Source: Williamsia sp.
Lineage (GTDB): Bacteria > Actinomycetota > Actinomycetes > Mycobacteriales > Mycobacteriaceae
Direction of reading: 5' to 3'
Assembly: GCF_016462415.1 (NCBI RefSeq)
Contig: NZ_JAEMTF010000022.1
Span: 10,924 to 52,445, forward strand
Length of the DNA stretch: 41,522 bases
Shown here piece after piece: positions 1 to 8,102 of this stretch. A program made the position numbers and the translations under genes. Each line of letters starts with the position of its first letter. Positions within the stretch are counted from its first letter, which is position 1. The notes beneath the pieces are model-generated. The model worked only from the letters and a program-made list of their open reading frames with translations, had not been told where the DNA came from and searched no databases.

Positions 1-558
1 GCGTCCCGACCAGTTGGCGAGGACCTCGGTGGGGCCGGCGTCGGACCGGCTCGTCACGACCTCGCCGAATGGGACGTCACCGATCGCGCGGATGTCGGCG
101 CCGATGAACATCTGGACGATCGGCAGGGTGGCCTCGGCCAGCCCGGCCGGTGCCTCGGCGTCCTGACCGGTGGCCACCGCGAGATCCCATCCGTGCACGA
201 GGGTCTCGTTGACGTAGCCCCACAGCGCGCCGCTGCCGGGAACGGTGCCCCACGGAACGGTGACCGGGGTGTCGAGCTTCGCGTCGTCGGACCACAGCTC
301 CCGTGCCCGGCGGGTGGTCGCGGCGTACTCGGCCGGCTCGTGGAGCCGGTCGGTCACCGAGACCGCGAAGATGTCGGTGCCCGCGCCCAGCGCAGCGGCG
401 CGACCCGCGGTGCCGAGCAGGTGACCGCTCAGGGCGAGGACATCGAACTCGGTGCACGGCGTGGGGTTGTCGAGCTGGTCGGGCGCGACGGCCTCGAGCA
501 GGGACGTGACCCATTCGGTCGCGGCGGCGTAGACCGGGCGGGGATCGGGTGCGTTCAT
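1..558 (-). CDS. Maleylpyruvate isomerase-like (TIGR03086/DinB-fold, mycothiol-dependent type) protein, C-terminus cut by window edge
   Basis: The frame is open from an ATG at 558 to the window edge, so the C-terminus lies outside; 186 residues are visible. The N-terminal part contains NPTPCTEFDVLALSGHLL (residues 31-48), typical of the DinB-like four-helix fold whose first metal-binding His sits in this helix. A second His lies in LVHGWDLAVATG, where HGWD is also typical of the family. Members are putative metal-dependent, mycothiol-using enzymes acting on small molecules; the substrate here cannot be told. The gene is divergent from the WYL regulator, with a long inverted repeat between them, so it is probably a target of that regulator. 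Family is fairly sure, function is not. Confidence 0.8.
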   Translation of the reverse strand, partial: MNAPDPRPVYAAATEWVTSLLEAVAPDQLDNPTPCTEFDVLALSGHLLGTAGRAAALGAGTDIFAVSVTDRLHEPAEYAATTRRARELWSDDAKLDTPVTVPWGTVPGSGALWGYVNETLVHGWDLAVATGQDAEAPAGLAEATLPIVQMFIGADIRAIGDVPFGEVVTSRSDAGPTEVLANWSGR

Positions 559-602
559 GGTGTGTCTCGCTTCCTGGGCTGATGGTGGCTACCAGAAACA
601 GT

Positions 603-650
603 CAATCGTCTATACATGACACCAACTGTCATGTATTTCTGACACGATTG
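603..650. promoter_or_regulatory. Nested inverted repeat, candidate operator for the WYL regulator
   Basis: ATACATGAC (612-620) and GTCATGTAT (628-636) form a perfect 9-bp inverted repeat with a 7-base spacer. Outside it, CAATCGT (603-609) and ACGATTG (644-650) form a second perfect 7-bp pair. The structure lies between the divergent isomerase-like gene (start 558) and the WYL gene (start 656), ending 5 bases before the latter. It is AT-richer than its surroundings. A role as operator for the adjacent regulator is inferred from position and symmetry. Confidence 0.6.
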
Positions 651-655
651 CAGCC

Positions 656-1588
656 ATGCGGGCCGACCGACTCCTTGCGCTGGTGATGCTGCTCCGTCAT
701 CACGGGCGGATGACCGCAGCGGCGCTCGCCGCCGAGCTCGAGGTGTCGCAGCGAACGGTCCTGCGTGACATCGACGCGCTGTCGGTGTCGGGGGTGCCGG
801 TCTACGCCGACCGCGGTCGCAACGGCGGATTCGCGCTGCTGCCCGGTTACCGCACCGACCTGACCGGGCTCACGCTCGACGAGGCCAGGGCGCTGTTGTC
901 GTCGGGCGCGGGCCGACTGACCTCGCCGGCGTTCGTCAGCGCGATGCGGAAGGTGGCCGCCGCGATCCCGGACTCGCATCGCGACGAGGTGAAGCTCGCT
1001 GCGCGACGCATCCTGGTGCGCCCCGAGGGGTTCGTCGCCGAAGCGCCGGCGTCGCAGCCGCTCGCCCAACTCCAGGAGGCGGTGTTCCTCGGTCGTCGGA
1101 TCCGACTGCAGTACCAGCGGTTCGGAGCCGAGCCCGTCGAGCGGACACTGGACCCCGTCGGCCTCATCATGGGCGGCGACACCTGGTATCTCGTCGCCCG
1201 TCGCGATGGAACCGAGCGCATGTACCGCGTCTCACGCATGTCCGACGTCACCGTGCTCGACGAGCCCGCGGACCGACCCGATGACGTCGACCTCGAACAG
1301 ATCTGGCAGGAACGGCGCAGTGAGTTCCGCGGACGGTTCGTCCCGAGCGAGGTGGCGGTCCGGGTGCGCGCGGATCGCTACGACGACCTCACGCGCATGC
1401 GGTTCGAGGTCCTCGACGTCGGGCCTGTGACCGACGGGTGGCAGACGGTGCGGATGACCTGCGCCGACCTGCGGTACGCGCTCAGCGCGCTGTGGTCGAT
1501 GGCCGACGCCGTCGTGGTCACCTCTCCCGGCGAGGTCGCCGACGAGATCCGCCGTCGCACTCGAGCGATGACCGGTGCGTCGCGATGA
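656..1588 (+). CDS. WYL-domain helix-turn-helix transcriptional regulator
   Basis: This 310-residue protein has the usual YafY/PafBC-like layout. An N-terminal winged HTH covers residues 1-60, with LAAELEVSQRTVLRDIDALS as recognition region and a GVPVY wing. A central linker follows, then a WYL domain near residues 140-220 containing DTWYLVARRDGTERMYRVSRM, which holds the WYL triad. A WCX-like C-terminal part follows. WYL domains bind small ligands or nucleic acid; the effector here is unknown. The gene is divergent from the isomerase-like gene, and the inverted repeat at 603-650 is its likely operator. No strong Shine-Dalgarno precedes the ATG, so the start is moderately sure. It converges on kstR, with a palindromic repeat between the two stops. 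Confidence 0.85.
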   Translation: MRADRLLALVMLLRHHGRMTAAALAAELEVSQRTVLRDIDALSVSGVPVYADRGRNGGFALLPGYRTDLTGLTLDEARALLSSGAGRLTSPAFVSAMRKVAAAIPDSHRDEVKLAARRILVRPEGFVAEAPASQPLAQLQEAVFLGRRIRLQYQRFGAEPVERTLDPVGLIMGGDTWYLVARRDGTERMYRVSRMSDVTVLDEPADRPDDVDLEQIWQERRSEFRGRFVPSEVAVRVRADRYDDLTRMRFEVLDVGPVTDGWQTVRMTCADLRYALSALWSMADAVVVTSPGEVADEIRRRTRAMTGASR

Positions 1589-1650
1589 TGTGCGGTTCCG
1601 GCGACGCCCACCTGCGGAAATGAGCGCCAAAAGGGCACATTTCCGGGAGT
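1588..1650. repeat. Palindromic repeat copy A (degenerate)
   Basis: The left arm ATGTGCGGTTCCGGCGACG (1588-1606) faces an imperfect right arm ending CACATTTCCGGGAG (1636-1649), around an ACCTGCGG-type loop. The arms match at the ends but are mismatched in the middle, so this looks like a decayed copy. The last 14 bases are identical to the end of the copy at 19612-19680, and the left arm and loop match the copy at 20578-20646. It fills the gap between the convergent WYL and kstR stops, where it could also act as a two-way transcription barrier. Confidence 0.65.
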
Positions 1651-1653
1651 GGT

Positions 1654-2295
1654 TCAGCTGCGGGACTCGCGACCGGCCAGCAGCAGTTCGATGGTCAGCT
1701 CGAGGCGGTTCGTGACGTCGGTCGCCGAGGCCCGGCGGGTCAGCCACTGCACCAGGTTCGACATCCACACGTCGGAGATGACGCGTGCGATCTTGAGGTC
1801 CTCGTCGCTGGGTTCGCCGGTGACCATCGCCCCGGCGAGGAGGCGGTCGATGACCGCGGCGACCGCGTCGACCTCGGTGGCCGCCGAGGCGTCGGCGAAC
1901 ATGAACGCCCGCGTCATCGCCTCGGTCAGCAACGGATCGCGCTGCATCGCGAGCGTGATCAGGTCGAGGACGCTGCGCAGCCGTTCGAGGGCGGTGTCGC
2001 CCTGCAGGCGTGAGCGGTCGGCCCGCGACTCGACTCGTTCCAGTTCGCGTGCCAGAGCCGTCACCAGCAGGTGCACCTTCGACGGGAAGTAGCGGTACAG
2101 GGTGCCGACGGCGACGTCGGCCTTGTCGGCGACGGCGCGCATCTGCACGGCGTCGTATCCGCCCTTCGAGGCCAGGGCCAACGTCGAGTCCAGGATCCGA
2201 CGACGACGTTCCCGTTGCGCGTTGGACCCCAGATCCGGGTCGGTGGTCACGCCCACGGTGGGCACCGAGCCGCCGGGTGTCGCGGGGGTGGCCAT
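1654..2295 (-). CDS. kstR: TetR-family repressor of cholesterol catabolism, KstR
   Basis: The 213-residue product carries a TetR HTH at about residues 48-75 (GGYDAVQMRAVADKADVAVG, then TLYRYFPSKVHLL). It contains stretches I recall as near-identical in Mycobacterium tuberculosis KstR: AMQRDPLLTEAMTRAFMFAD, ARVISDVWMSNL and WLTRRASATDVTNRL. KstR represses sterol uptake and ring/side-chain genes and is released by CoA thioesters of early side-chain intermediates. I chose the ATG at 2295 because AAGGAAG lies 5 bases upstream; the frame stays open to 2352. As in mycobacteria, the gene is divergent from fadE34. A KstR box at 2446-2459 lies in the shared intergenic region, suggesting autoregulation. 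Confidence 0.93.
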   Translation of the reverse strand: MATPATPGGSVPTVGVTTDPDLGSNAQRERRRRILDSTLALASKGGYDAVQMRAVADKADVAVGTLYRYFPSKVHLLVTALARELERVESRADRSRLQGDTALERLRSVLDLITLAMQRDPLLTEAMTRAFMFADASAATEVDAVAAVIDRLLAGAMVTGEPSDEDLKIARVISDVWMSNLVQWLTRRASATDVTNRLELTIELLLAGRESRS

Positions 2296-2445
2296 GGTCA
2301 CTTCCTTACTTCCGCGCTCCGCTCGGGTGACCCCGTCGCGGTGCTGCCGCAAACCGATTTGTCCACGATATGCCGCGCCGCCTCGGGTCGACGAGTTGAC
2401 ATCCCGAGTACCCGACTACCCGGATCCGTCACCGACAGGCATAAT

Positions 2446-2459
2446 TAGAACAGGTTCTA
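2446..2459. promoter_or_regulatory. KstR operator between kstR and fadE34
   Basis: TAGAACAGGTTCTA matches the published KstR consensus TnnAACnnGTTnnA at every fixed position and is a near-perfect palindrome. It lies 18 bases before the first possible fadE34 start and 150 bases before kstR, placed to control both. Confidence 0.88.
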
Positions 2460-2477
2460 CTTTGCCCGCATGCGGAA

Positions 2478-4709
2478 ATGAGTGAGGTCGCCGGAGTCAT
2501 GACGATTGCCAGCACGGAAGATCAGGCGACGTTCGCCGAGGCCATCGGGCGGTGGGCGCAGCACGCCGGTGTCGTCGACGTGGTGCGCCGCAGTCTCGAT
2601 GAGCAGGCTGTCGACGACGGGTCCGACCCGCGGTCGGCGGTGCTTCCCGGCGTCGCCGAGCTCGGTCTGTTCGCGGCCACCGCGCCCGACGAACGTGGCG
2701 GCCTCGACCTCGGATTCGTCGACCTGGCGGTGATGCTCGAGCAGTGTGGACGCGATCTGATCCCCGGCCCGCTGGTGTCGACGGCGATCGCGACGCACTT
2801 TCTCAGCCGGTCGGAATCCGACGCGGCACACGAGGTCGCAGCCGAGTTGATGTCCGGCCACCGGACCTGCGCGCTCGCCCCCGCCGGCCTGACGCCGGAC
2901 GCGACGCCGGTCGCGGTGAGCCGACGCACCGACGGCGACGGGATCGTCGTCGACGCCGATGCGCAGACCGTCGTCGGACACAGCGGAGGCGGACTGCTGC
3001 TGCTGGCGATCGACGTCGAGGGCTCCCCTCGATGGGCGGTCGTCGACGCGGCCGCGCCAGGAGTCGAGGTCAAGGCGTCCGACGCGGTCGACGGGACGAA
3101 CACCGTGAGCTCGGTGTCGCTGCGCGGCGTCGGTGTCGCAGAACACCAGATCCTCGCCGCAGGTGACGCCCTGGTGCGCGGTGCGCTCGTCGCCGGTCTG
3201 GCCGCGCAGGCCTCTGGCGTGACTCGATGGACGCTCGACACCGCGGTCGAGTACGCCAAGGTTCGCGAGCAGTTCGGATCGCCGATCGGGTCGTTCCAGG
3301 CCGTCAAACACATCTGTGCCGAGATGCTCTGCCGCAGCGAGCAGATGAGTGCCGCCGCATGGGACGTCGCCCACGCGGTGGCCGAGCACGCCGCCGCGTC
3401 GGACCGCGACGATGTGCAGGTCGCACTGTCGACGGCGGTGGCCGCCGCAGCCGTCGGTGACCTCGCGGTGGCCAACGCCAAGGACTGCATCCAGATCCTC
3501 GGCGGCATCGGGTTCACCTTCGACCACGCCGCGCACCTCTACCTTCGATTCGCGCTGTCGCTGCGTGCGCAACTCGGTGGCACCGGTTCGTGGCGCGCGG
3601 GCACCGCACGTGCCGTCCTGGGCGGCACGCGACGAAGCATCGACATCGACCTGTCCGAGGTGGACGACGACCGTGCGACCGTCCGGACCACGTGCGAGCA
3701 GATCGCCGCGGCCCCGGACACGCGGCGCGCGCTCGTCGACGCCGGGTACCTGACACCCCACTGGCCCGTGCCCTACGGGCTCGGGGCGGGCGCCGCCCTG
3801 CAGCTGCTCATCGACGCCGAACTCGACCGTGCGGGCGTCTCCCGACCCGACCTGGTGATCGGCGCCTGGGCGATCCCGACCATCCTCGAGCACGGGACAG
3901 ACGCGCAGCGTGAACGGTTCGTCGCACCGACCCTGGCCGGAGACGTGTCCTGGTGTCAGCTGTTCTCCGAGCCCGAGGCGGGTTCGGATCTCGCGTCGTT
4001 GCGCACCCGGGCCACCCGGGTCGACGGCGGGTGGACCCTGCGCGGGCAGAAGGTGTGGACCTCGGCCGCGCACACCGCCGACTGGGCCATCTGCCTCGCC
4101 CGCACCGACACCGACGTGCCGAAACACAAAGGCATCAGCTACTTCCTCGTCGACATGACCAGCGCGGGCATCGATGTCCGGCCGCTGCGCGAGATCACCG
4201 GCAACGCCCTGTTCAACGAGGTCTTCCTCGACGACGTGTTCGTTCCCGACGACTGCCTCGTCGGAGAGCGCAACGGTGGTTGGCGACTGGCTCGCACGAC
4301 ACTGGCCAACGAACGGGTGGCCATGGGTGGCTCGGGACTCGGCGCGGAGATGGAGTCCCTGCTGGGCCAGATCGCGGCGTCGGACACCGAGCTCGGACCG
4401 GTCGACGTCGACGCCCTGGGTGCTCTGTGTGTCCAGGCGCAGATCGGCCGTGTGATGGATGCGCAGTCCGTCCTGCGCAGTATCGCCGGCCACGATCCGG
4501 GGGCCATCTCCAGCGTTCGCAAGCTCATCGGCGCACGGCATCGACAGGACGTACCGGAGTTCGCGCTGTCGGTGCTCGGGCTCGCGGGCCTCGCGACGTC
4601 CGACGCGGCCGATCTGTTCCTGCGCAACCGCTGCCTGACCATCGCCGGTGGCACGACGCAGGTGCTCGCGACCGCAGCGGCCGAGCGGATCCTCGGTCTA
4701 CCGCGCTGA
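2478..4709 (+). CDS. fadE34: Fused two-domain acyl-CoA dehydrogenase FadE34 (ChsE3-type)
   Basis: The 743-residue protein is about twice the length of a normal acyl-CoA dehydrogenase and holds two such domains in tandem. The N-terminal half keeps the C-terminal helical bundle and FAD contact motif (YAKVREQFGSPIGSFQAVKH, from about residue 259). The C-terminal half keeps the substrate and flavin beta-domain motifs (FSEPEAGSDLASL, LRGQKVWTSAAH near 523, KGISYFLVDM) and ends in AGGTTQVLATAAAERILGLPR. M. tuberculosis FadE34/ChsE3 has this fused form and oxidises steroid side-chain acyl-CoAs (C5 side chain). Divergence from kstR matches the mycobacterial order. The start may be ATG 2478 or ATG 2499; neither has an ideal ribosome site. 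Expression is probably under KstR via the box at 2446. Confidence 0.9.
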   Translation: MSEVAGVMTIASTEDQATFAEAIGRWAQHAGVVDVVRRSLDEQAVDDGSDPRSAVLPGVAELGLFAATAPDERGGLDLGFVDLAVMLEQCGRDLIPGPLVSTAIATHFLSRSESDAAHEVAAELMSGHRTCALAPAGLTPDATPVAVSRRTDGDGIVVDADAQTVVGHSGGGLLLLAIDVEGSPRWAVVDAAAPGVEVKASDAVDGTNTVSSVSLRGVGVAEHQILAAGDALVRGALVAGLAAQASGVTRWTLDTAVEYAKVREQFGSPIGSFQAVKHICAEMLCRSEQMSAAAWDVAHAVAEHAAASDRDDVQVALSTAVAAAAVGDLAVANAKDCIQILGGIGFTFDHAAHLYLRFALSLRAQLGGTGSWRAGTARAVLGGTRRSIDIDLSEVDDDRATVRTTCEQIAAAPDTRRALVDAGYLTPHWPVPYGLGAGAALQLLIDAELDRAGVSRPDLVIGAWAIPTILEHGTDAQRERFVAPTLAGDVSWCQLFSEPEAGSDLASLRTRATRVDGGWTLRGQKVWTSAAHTADWAICLARTDTDVPKHKGISYFLVDMTSAGIDVRPLREITGNALFNEVFLDDVFVPDDCLVGERNGGWRLARTTLANERVAMGGSGLGAEMESLLGQIAASDTELGPVDVDALGALCVQAQIGRVMDAQSVLRSIAGHDPGAISSVRKLIGARHRQDVPEFALSVLGLAGLATSDAADLFLRNRCLTIAGGTTQVLATAAAERILGLPR

Positions 4710-4721
4710 GGCGGCCCTCAG
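4706..4721 (+). terminator. Weak hairpin at the end of fadE34
   Basis: CTGAGG (4706-4711) pairs with CCTCAG (4716-4721) around a 4-base loop, starting in the fadE34 stop codon. No T-run follows, so it is at best a weak terminator before the next KstR-controlled promoter. Confidence 0.3.
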
Positions 4722-4753
4722 GCTATCGACATCGTCGCGAACTCTGATACAAC

Positions 4754-4767
4754 TAGAACAGGTTCTA
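4754..4767. promoter_or_regulatory. KstR operator before fadE28
   Basis: TAGAACAGGTTCTA is the same 14-mer as at 2446 and fits TnnAACnnGTTnnA. Here it is extended to CTAGAACAGGTTCTAG, a 16-bp palindrome apart from the two central bases. It lies 29 bases before the fadE28 start and probably controls the whole side-chain operon. Confidence 0.9.
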
Positions 4768-4796
4768 GAAACGGCTTCGACGAGGAGGTGTCCGGC

Positions 4797-5885
4797 GTGG
4801 ATTTCACCCTGGACGGCACGGCCCAGGCGGTCAACGACGTGGCCACTGACCTGGTCGGACGCCACACCCCGGTGTGGGATGAGACGTTCGACGGGCCCGG
4901 CGGCTTCGAGGTGCCCCTGTGGTCGGCGATGGTCGAGTCCGGGGTGGTCGCGCTACCGCTGCCGGAGGATCGCGGGGGCGACACCGTCGGCATCCTGGGA
5001 CTGCTGCCGCTGCTGACGAAACTCGGCGAGTCGGCGGGCGTGACCCCCGCGATCGGCACCCTGGTCGCCGGACTGGTGATCCGCGAATCCTCGTTTGCCC
5101 TCGATCGTCTCGCCCAGACCATCGTCGACGGTGGCCACACAGCCGTCGCGATCGGTGAACCCGGTGCAGCGCTGACCACGGCACCGCACACCTCGCTGTC
5201 CGGCGGCCGGCTCACCGGGACCAAGACCGCGGTCCTCCACGCCGAGGGCGCCGCGGCGTTGCTCGTCACCACCGACTCCGGCGTGGTGCTGGTCGACGCG
5301 GCCGCCGACGGGGTGTCGATCACCCGCACCCCGGCGTCGTCGCGGTGGGGCGAGTACACCGTCCGGTTGGAGGACGTCGCTGTCGACGATGCGGCGCTGG
5401 TGTCGCGGGACAGTCGGACGTTGCGCGATGTGTACCGACTGGGGTTGTCCGCCTACGCCGACGGGATCCTCGCCGGGGCGCTGCGCATCACCGCCGACCA
5501 CGTCAGCAACCGCAATCAGTTCGGCAAGCCCATCGGCACCTTCCAGGCCGTCACCCAGCAGATCGCCGACATCTACGTCGTCGGACGGTCGATGAACCTC
5601 GCGGTGACGTCGGCGGCGTGGCGCCTGGCCGAGGGGCTCGACGCCGACCGTGACCTCTCGATCGCCACCTACTGGCTCGCCGCCGAGATGCCGACGACCC
5701 TGCGCACCATGACGCACCTGCACGGCGGTGTCGGGGTGGACATCACCTATCCGCTGCACCGCTACTACTCGATCATCAAAGACCTCGCCCGCATCGTCGG
5801 CGGGGCCACCGCCCGACTCGACGAGCTCGCGGAGTCGTCCATGTTCGCCGACGAGTTGGCGGACTCGACCGGCCAGGAGTACTAG
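4797..5885 (+). CDS. fadE28: Acyl-CoA dehydrogenase FadE28 (ChsE1 subunit)
   Basis: This 362-residue acyl-CoA dehydrogenase subunit has weak N-terminal and beta domains but a clear C-terminal domain with RNQFGKPIGTFQAVTQQIAD and LHGGVGVDITYPLHRYY. In M. tuberculosis, FadE28 and FadE29 form the alpha2beta2 enzyme ChsE1-ChsE2, which dehydrogenates the propanoyl side-chain CoA ester (3-OPC-CoA); the same complex is inferred here. A start at GTG 4788 is possible, but GTG 4797 has GAGGAGG at 4782-4788 with an 8-base spacer and gives MDFTLDGTAQAVNDV, which resembles the start I recall for mycobacterial FadE28. It is the first gene of the operon. The cytochrome P450 gene cyp125, which precedes it in mycobacteria, is absent. 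Confidence 0.9.
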   Translation: MDFTLDGTAQAVNDVATDLVGRHTPVWDETFDGPGGFEVPLWSAMVESGVVALPLPEDRGGDTVGILGLLPLLTKLGESAGVTPAIGTLVAGLVIRESSFALDRLAQTIVDGGHTAVAIGEPGAALTTAPHTSLSGGRLTGTKTAVLHAEGAAALLVTTDSGVVLVDAAADGVSITRTPASSRWGEYTVRLEDVAVDDAALVSRDSRTLRDVYRLGLSAYADGILAGALRITADHVSNRNQFGKPIGTFQAVTQQIADIYVVGRSMNLAVTSAAWRLAEGLDADRDLSIATYWLAAEMPTTLRTMTHLHGGVGVDITYPLHRYYSIIKDLARIVGGATARLDELAESSMFADELADSTGQEY

Positions 5886-5889
5886 ATCG

Positions 5890-7056
5890 ATGTTCATCGA
5901 CCTCACCCCCGAGCAGAAGGCGCTCAAAGCCGAGCTCCGCGAATACTTCTCGACGCTGATCTCTCCTGAGGACCAGGCGGCGATGCTGACCGAGCGGCAC
6001 GGTCCGACGTACCGCAAGGTGATCCGTCAGATGGGCAGCGACGGCTGGCTCGGCGTCGGATGGCCGACGGAGTACGGCGGCAAGGGTTTCGGTGACATCG
6101 AGCAACAGATCTTCGTCAACGAGGCCGCGCGCGCCGACGTCCCGCTGCCCGCGGTCACCCTGCAGACCGTCGGCCCCACGCTGCAGGTGCACGGCACCGA
6201 CGAGCAGAAGCAGAAGTTCCTCCCGGCGATCCTGGCGGGCGAGGTGCACTTCGCGATCGGCTACAGCGAACCCGAGGCCGGCACCGACCTCGCGTCGCTG
6301 AAGACCTCCGCGGTCCGGCACGGGGACGAATACATCGTCAACGGGCAGAAGCTGTGGACCACAGGCGGTCACGACGCCGACTACGTGTGGCTCGCGTGCC
6401 GCACCGACAAGGACGCGCCCAAGCACAAGGGCATCTCGATGCTCATCGTCGACACCACCGATCCCGGCTACAGCTGGACCCCGATCATCACCGCCGACCG
6501 AGCCCACCACGTCAACGCGACGTACTACAACGACGTCCGCGTCCCGGTCGGCATGCTGGTCGGCGAGGAGAACCTCGGGTGGCGGTTGCTGACCACCCAG
6601 CTCAACCACGAGCGCGTCATGCTCGGCCCCGCGGGACGGATGGACGGCTTGCTGGCCCGTATCTCCGCATGGGCGCAACGACCGGCGGCCGACGGCACCG
6701 TGCCCGCCAAGAACCCCGACGTGCGCAGGGCGCTCGCCGAGATCGCGGCCTACACCCGAATCAACGAACTGCTGAACTGGCAGGTGTCCTCCTCGGGCAA
6801 CGAGGCGATCTCGATGGCCGACGCCGCGGCGACCAAGGTGTTCGCCACCGAGCGCGTGCAGCGCATCGGCCGGCTGATCGACGAGATCATCGGCCGCTTC
6901 GGCGATCTCGCCGATCCGGAGACCGCGGACCTCATCCGATGGTTCGACGCGCAGGCCAAGCGCAACGTGGTGATCACCTTCGGTGGCGGCGTCAACGAGG
7001 TCATGCGGGACATGATCGCGACGTCGGGCCTCGGACTCCCGCGCGCACCGCGATGA
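5890..7056 (+). CDS. fadE29: Acyl-CoA dehydrogenase FadE29 (ChsE2 subunit)
   Basis: This 388-residue protein begins MFIDLTPEQKALKAELREYF and has complete family motifs: GYSEPEAGTDLASLKT, NGQKLWTTGGHDADYVWLA, KHKGISMLIVDT and a C-terminal TFGGGVNEVMRDMIA. Length and position match M. tuberculosis FadE29, partner of FadE28 in ChsE1-ChsE2. The pair splits the work seen fused in FadE34: this subunit has the strong beta-domain, while FadE28 has the RxxFG helical motif. The gene starts 4 bases after the fadE28 stop and overlaps chsH2 by ATGA, so translation is coupled. Confidence 0.92.
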   Translation: MFIDLTPEQKALKAELREYFSTLISPEDQAAMLTERHGPTYRKVIRQMGSDGWLGVGWPTEYGGKGFGDIEQQIFVNEAARADVPLPAVTLQTVGPTLQVHGTDEQKQKFLPAILAGEVHFAIGYSEPEAGTDLASLKTSAVRHGDEYIVNGQKLWTTGGHDADYVWLACRTDKDAPKHKGISMLIVDTTDPGYSWTPIITADRAHHVNATYYNDVRVPVGMLVGEENLGWRLLTTQLNHERVMLGPAGRMDGLLARISAWAQRPAADGTVPAKNPDVRRALAEIAAYTRINELLNWQVSSSGNEAISMADAAATKVFATERVQRIGRLIDEIIGRFGDLADPETADLIRWFDAQAKRNVVITFGGGVNEVMRDMIATSGLGLPRAPR

Positions 7057-8102
7057 GCGTGGAGGCGACGGCGGCGACCACCGAGGACCGCATCCGTAGC
7101 GCGACCGATGCGGTCCGTGCCGGCGGCGCCAGCGCGCCGGTGGCCGGACGCGACCCGATCAACGGTCCGATGATCGCGAACTGGACCGAGGCCATCGGGG
7201 ACGCGAACCCCATCTACCGCGATGAGGACGCGGCGCGAGCCGCCGGATGGGACGGCGTCGTGGCCCCGCCCGCGATGGCGCAGGTCTGGACGATGCGCGG
7301 CCTGCACGGGGCGCGCTCCGACGACGACCCGCTGGGCGCGGTCTCGCAGATCTTCGACGACGCCGGATACACCTCGGTCGTCGCCACCAACTGCGATTCG
7401 ACCTACCACCGCTACACGCGGCCGGGCGAGCATGTCGCCATCTCGTCGGAGCTGCTCGACGTGGTCGGTCCGAAGACCACCGGACTCGGCGAGGGATGGT
7501 TCTTCACCACCCGCAACGTCTGGACCGTCGGCGACGAGGTCGTCGCCGAGATGAACTTCCGCATCCTCAAGTTCCGGCCCCCTGCGGCGTCGCCCGAGAC
7601 GGCGGCGTCGTCCGGTGTCACGTCGTCGCTGGCCGCGCCCACCGACGACCTCGACGCCGGCGCGATGATGCGGCCCAGCGCATCTCGTGACACCGCCTTC
7701 TTCTGGACCGGGGTCGCCGACCACGAGCTGCGCATCCAACGTCGACCCGACGGAACGCTGGTCCACCCGCCGGTCCCGGCGCTGTGGAAACACCACACCG
7801 AGACCACCGACTACCAGGTCGCGGCAGGCACGGGCACCGTCTACAGCTTCGTGGTGCATCACGCTCCGCGTGTCCCGGGCCGCACCCTGCCGTTCGTGAT
7901 CGCGCTGGTCGAACTCGACGAGGGCGTGCGCATGCTCGGACAGCTCCGCGGCGTCGACCCCGCCGAGGTGGCCATCGGCATGCCGGTCGTCGTCGAATTC
8001 CTCGATTTCCCTGCCGATCCCGACGCCACCGTCCCCGGAACCGGTGATCCGTGGACCCTCTACGCCTGGCAACCCGCCGATTCGAAAGGTGCGACGACAT
8101 GA
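7053..8102 (+). CDS. chsH2: ChsH2: MaoC-like hydratase subunit fused to a DUF35 domain
   Basis: This 349-residue protein has an N-terminal MaoC-like hot-dog domain (about residues 20-175) followed by a DUF35/OB-fold domain (about 205-345; FFWTGVADHELRIQRRPDG, VYSFVVHHAPRVPGRTLPF). In M. tuberculosis, ChsH2 pairs with ChsH1 as a heterotetrameric enoyl-CoA hydratase acting on the three-carbon side chain, and the DUF35 part binds the aldolase Ltp2. The DUF35 part here has no cysteines, so it cannot carry the zinc ribbon seen in many DUF35 proteins. The gene overlaps fadE29 and chsH1 by four bases each. The order fadE28-fadE29-chsH2-chsH1-ltp2 is that of the mycobacterial igr operon. Confidence 0.92.
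   Translation: MSVEATAATTEDRIRSATDAVRAGGASAPVAGRDPINGPMIANWTEAIGDANPIYRDEDAARAAGWDGVVAPPAMAQVWTMRGLHGARSDDDPLGAVSQIFDDAGYTSVVATNCDSTYHRYTRPGEHVAISSELLDVVGPKTTGLGEGWFFTTRNVWTVGDEVVAEMNFRILKFRPPAASPETAASSGVTSSLAAPTDDLDAGAMMRPSASRDTAFFWTGVADHELRIQRRPDGTLVHPPVPALWKHHTETTDYQVAAGTGTVYSFVVHHAPRVPGRTLPFVIALVELDEGVRMLGQLRGVDPAEVAIGMPVVVEFLDFPADPDATVPGTGDPWTLYAWQPADSKGATT

Noticed and set aside
2457-4541. 694-residue open frame on the minus strand opposite fadE34
   Set aside because: Antisense shadow of FadE34; it would also run across the KstR box region and has no family features.
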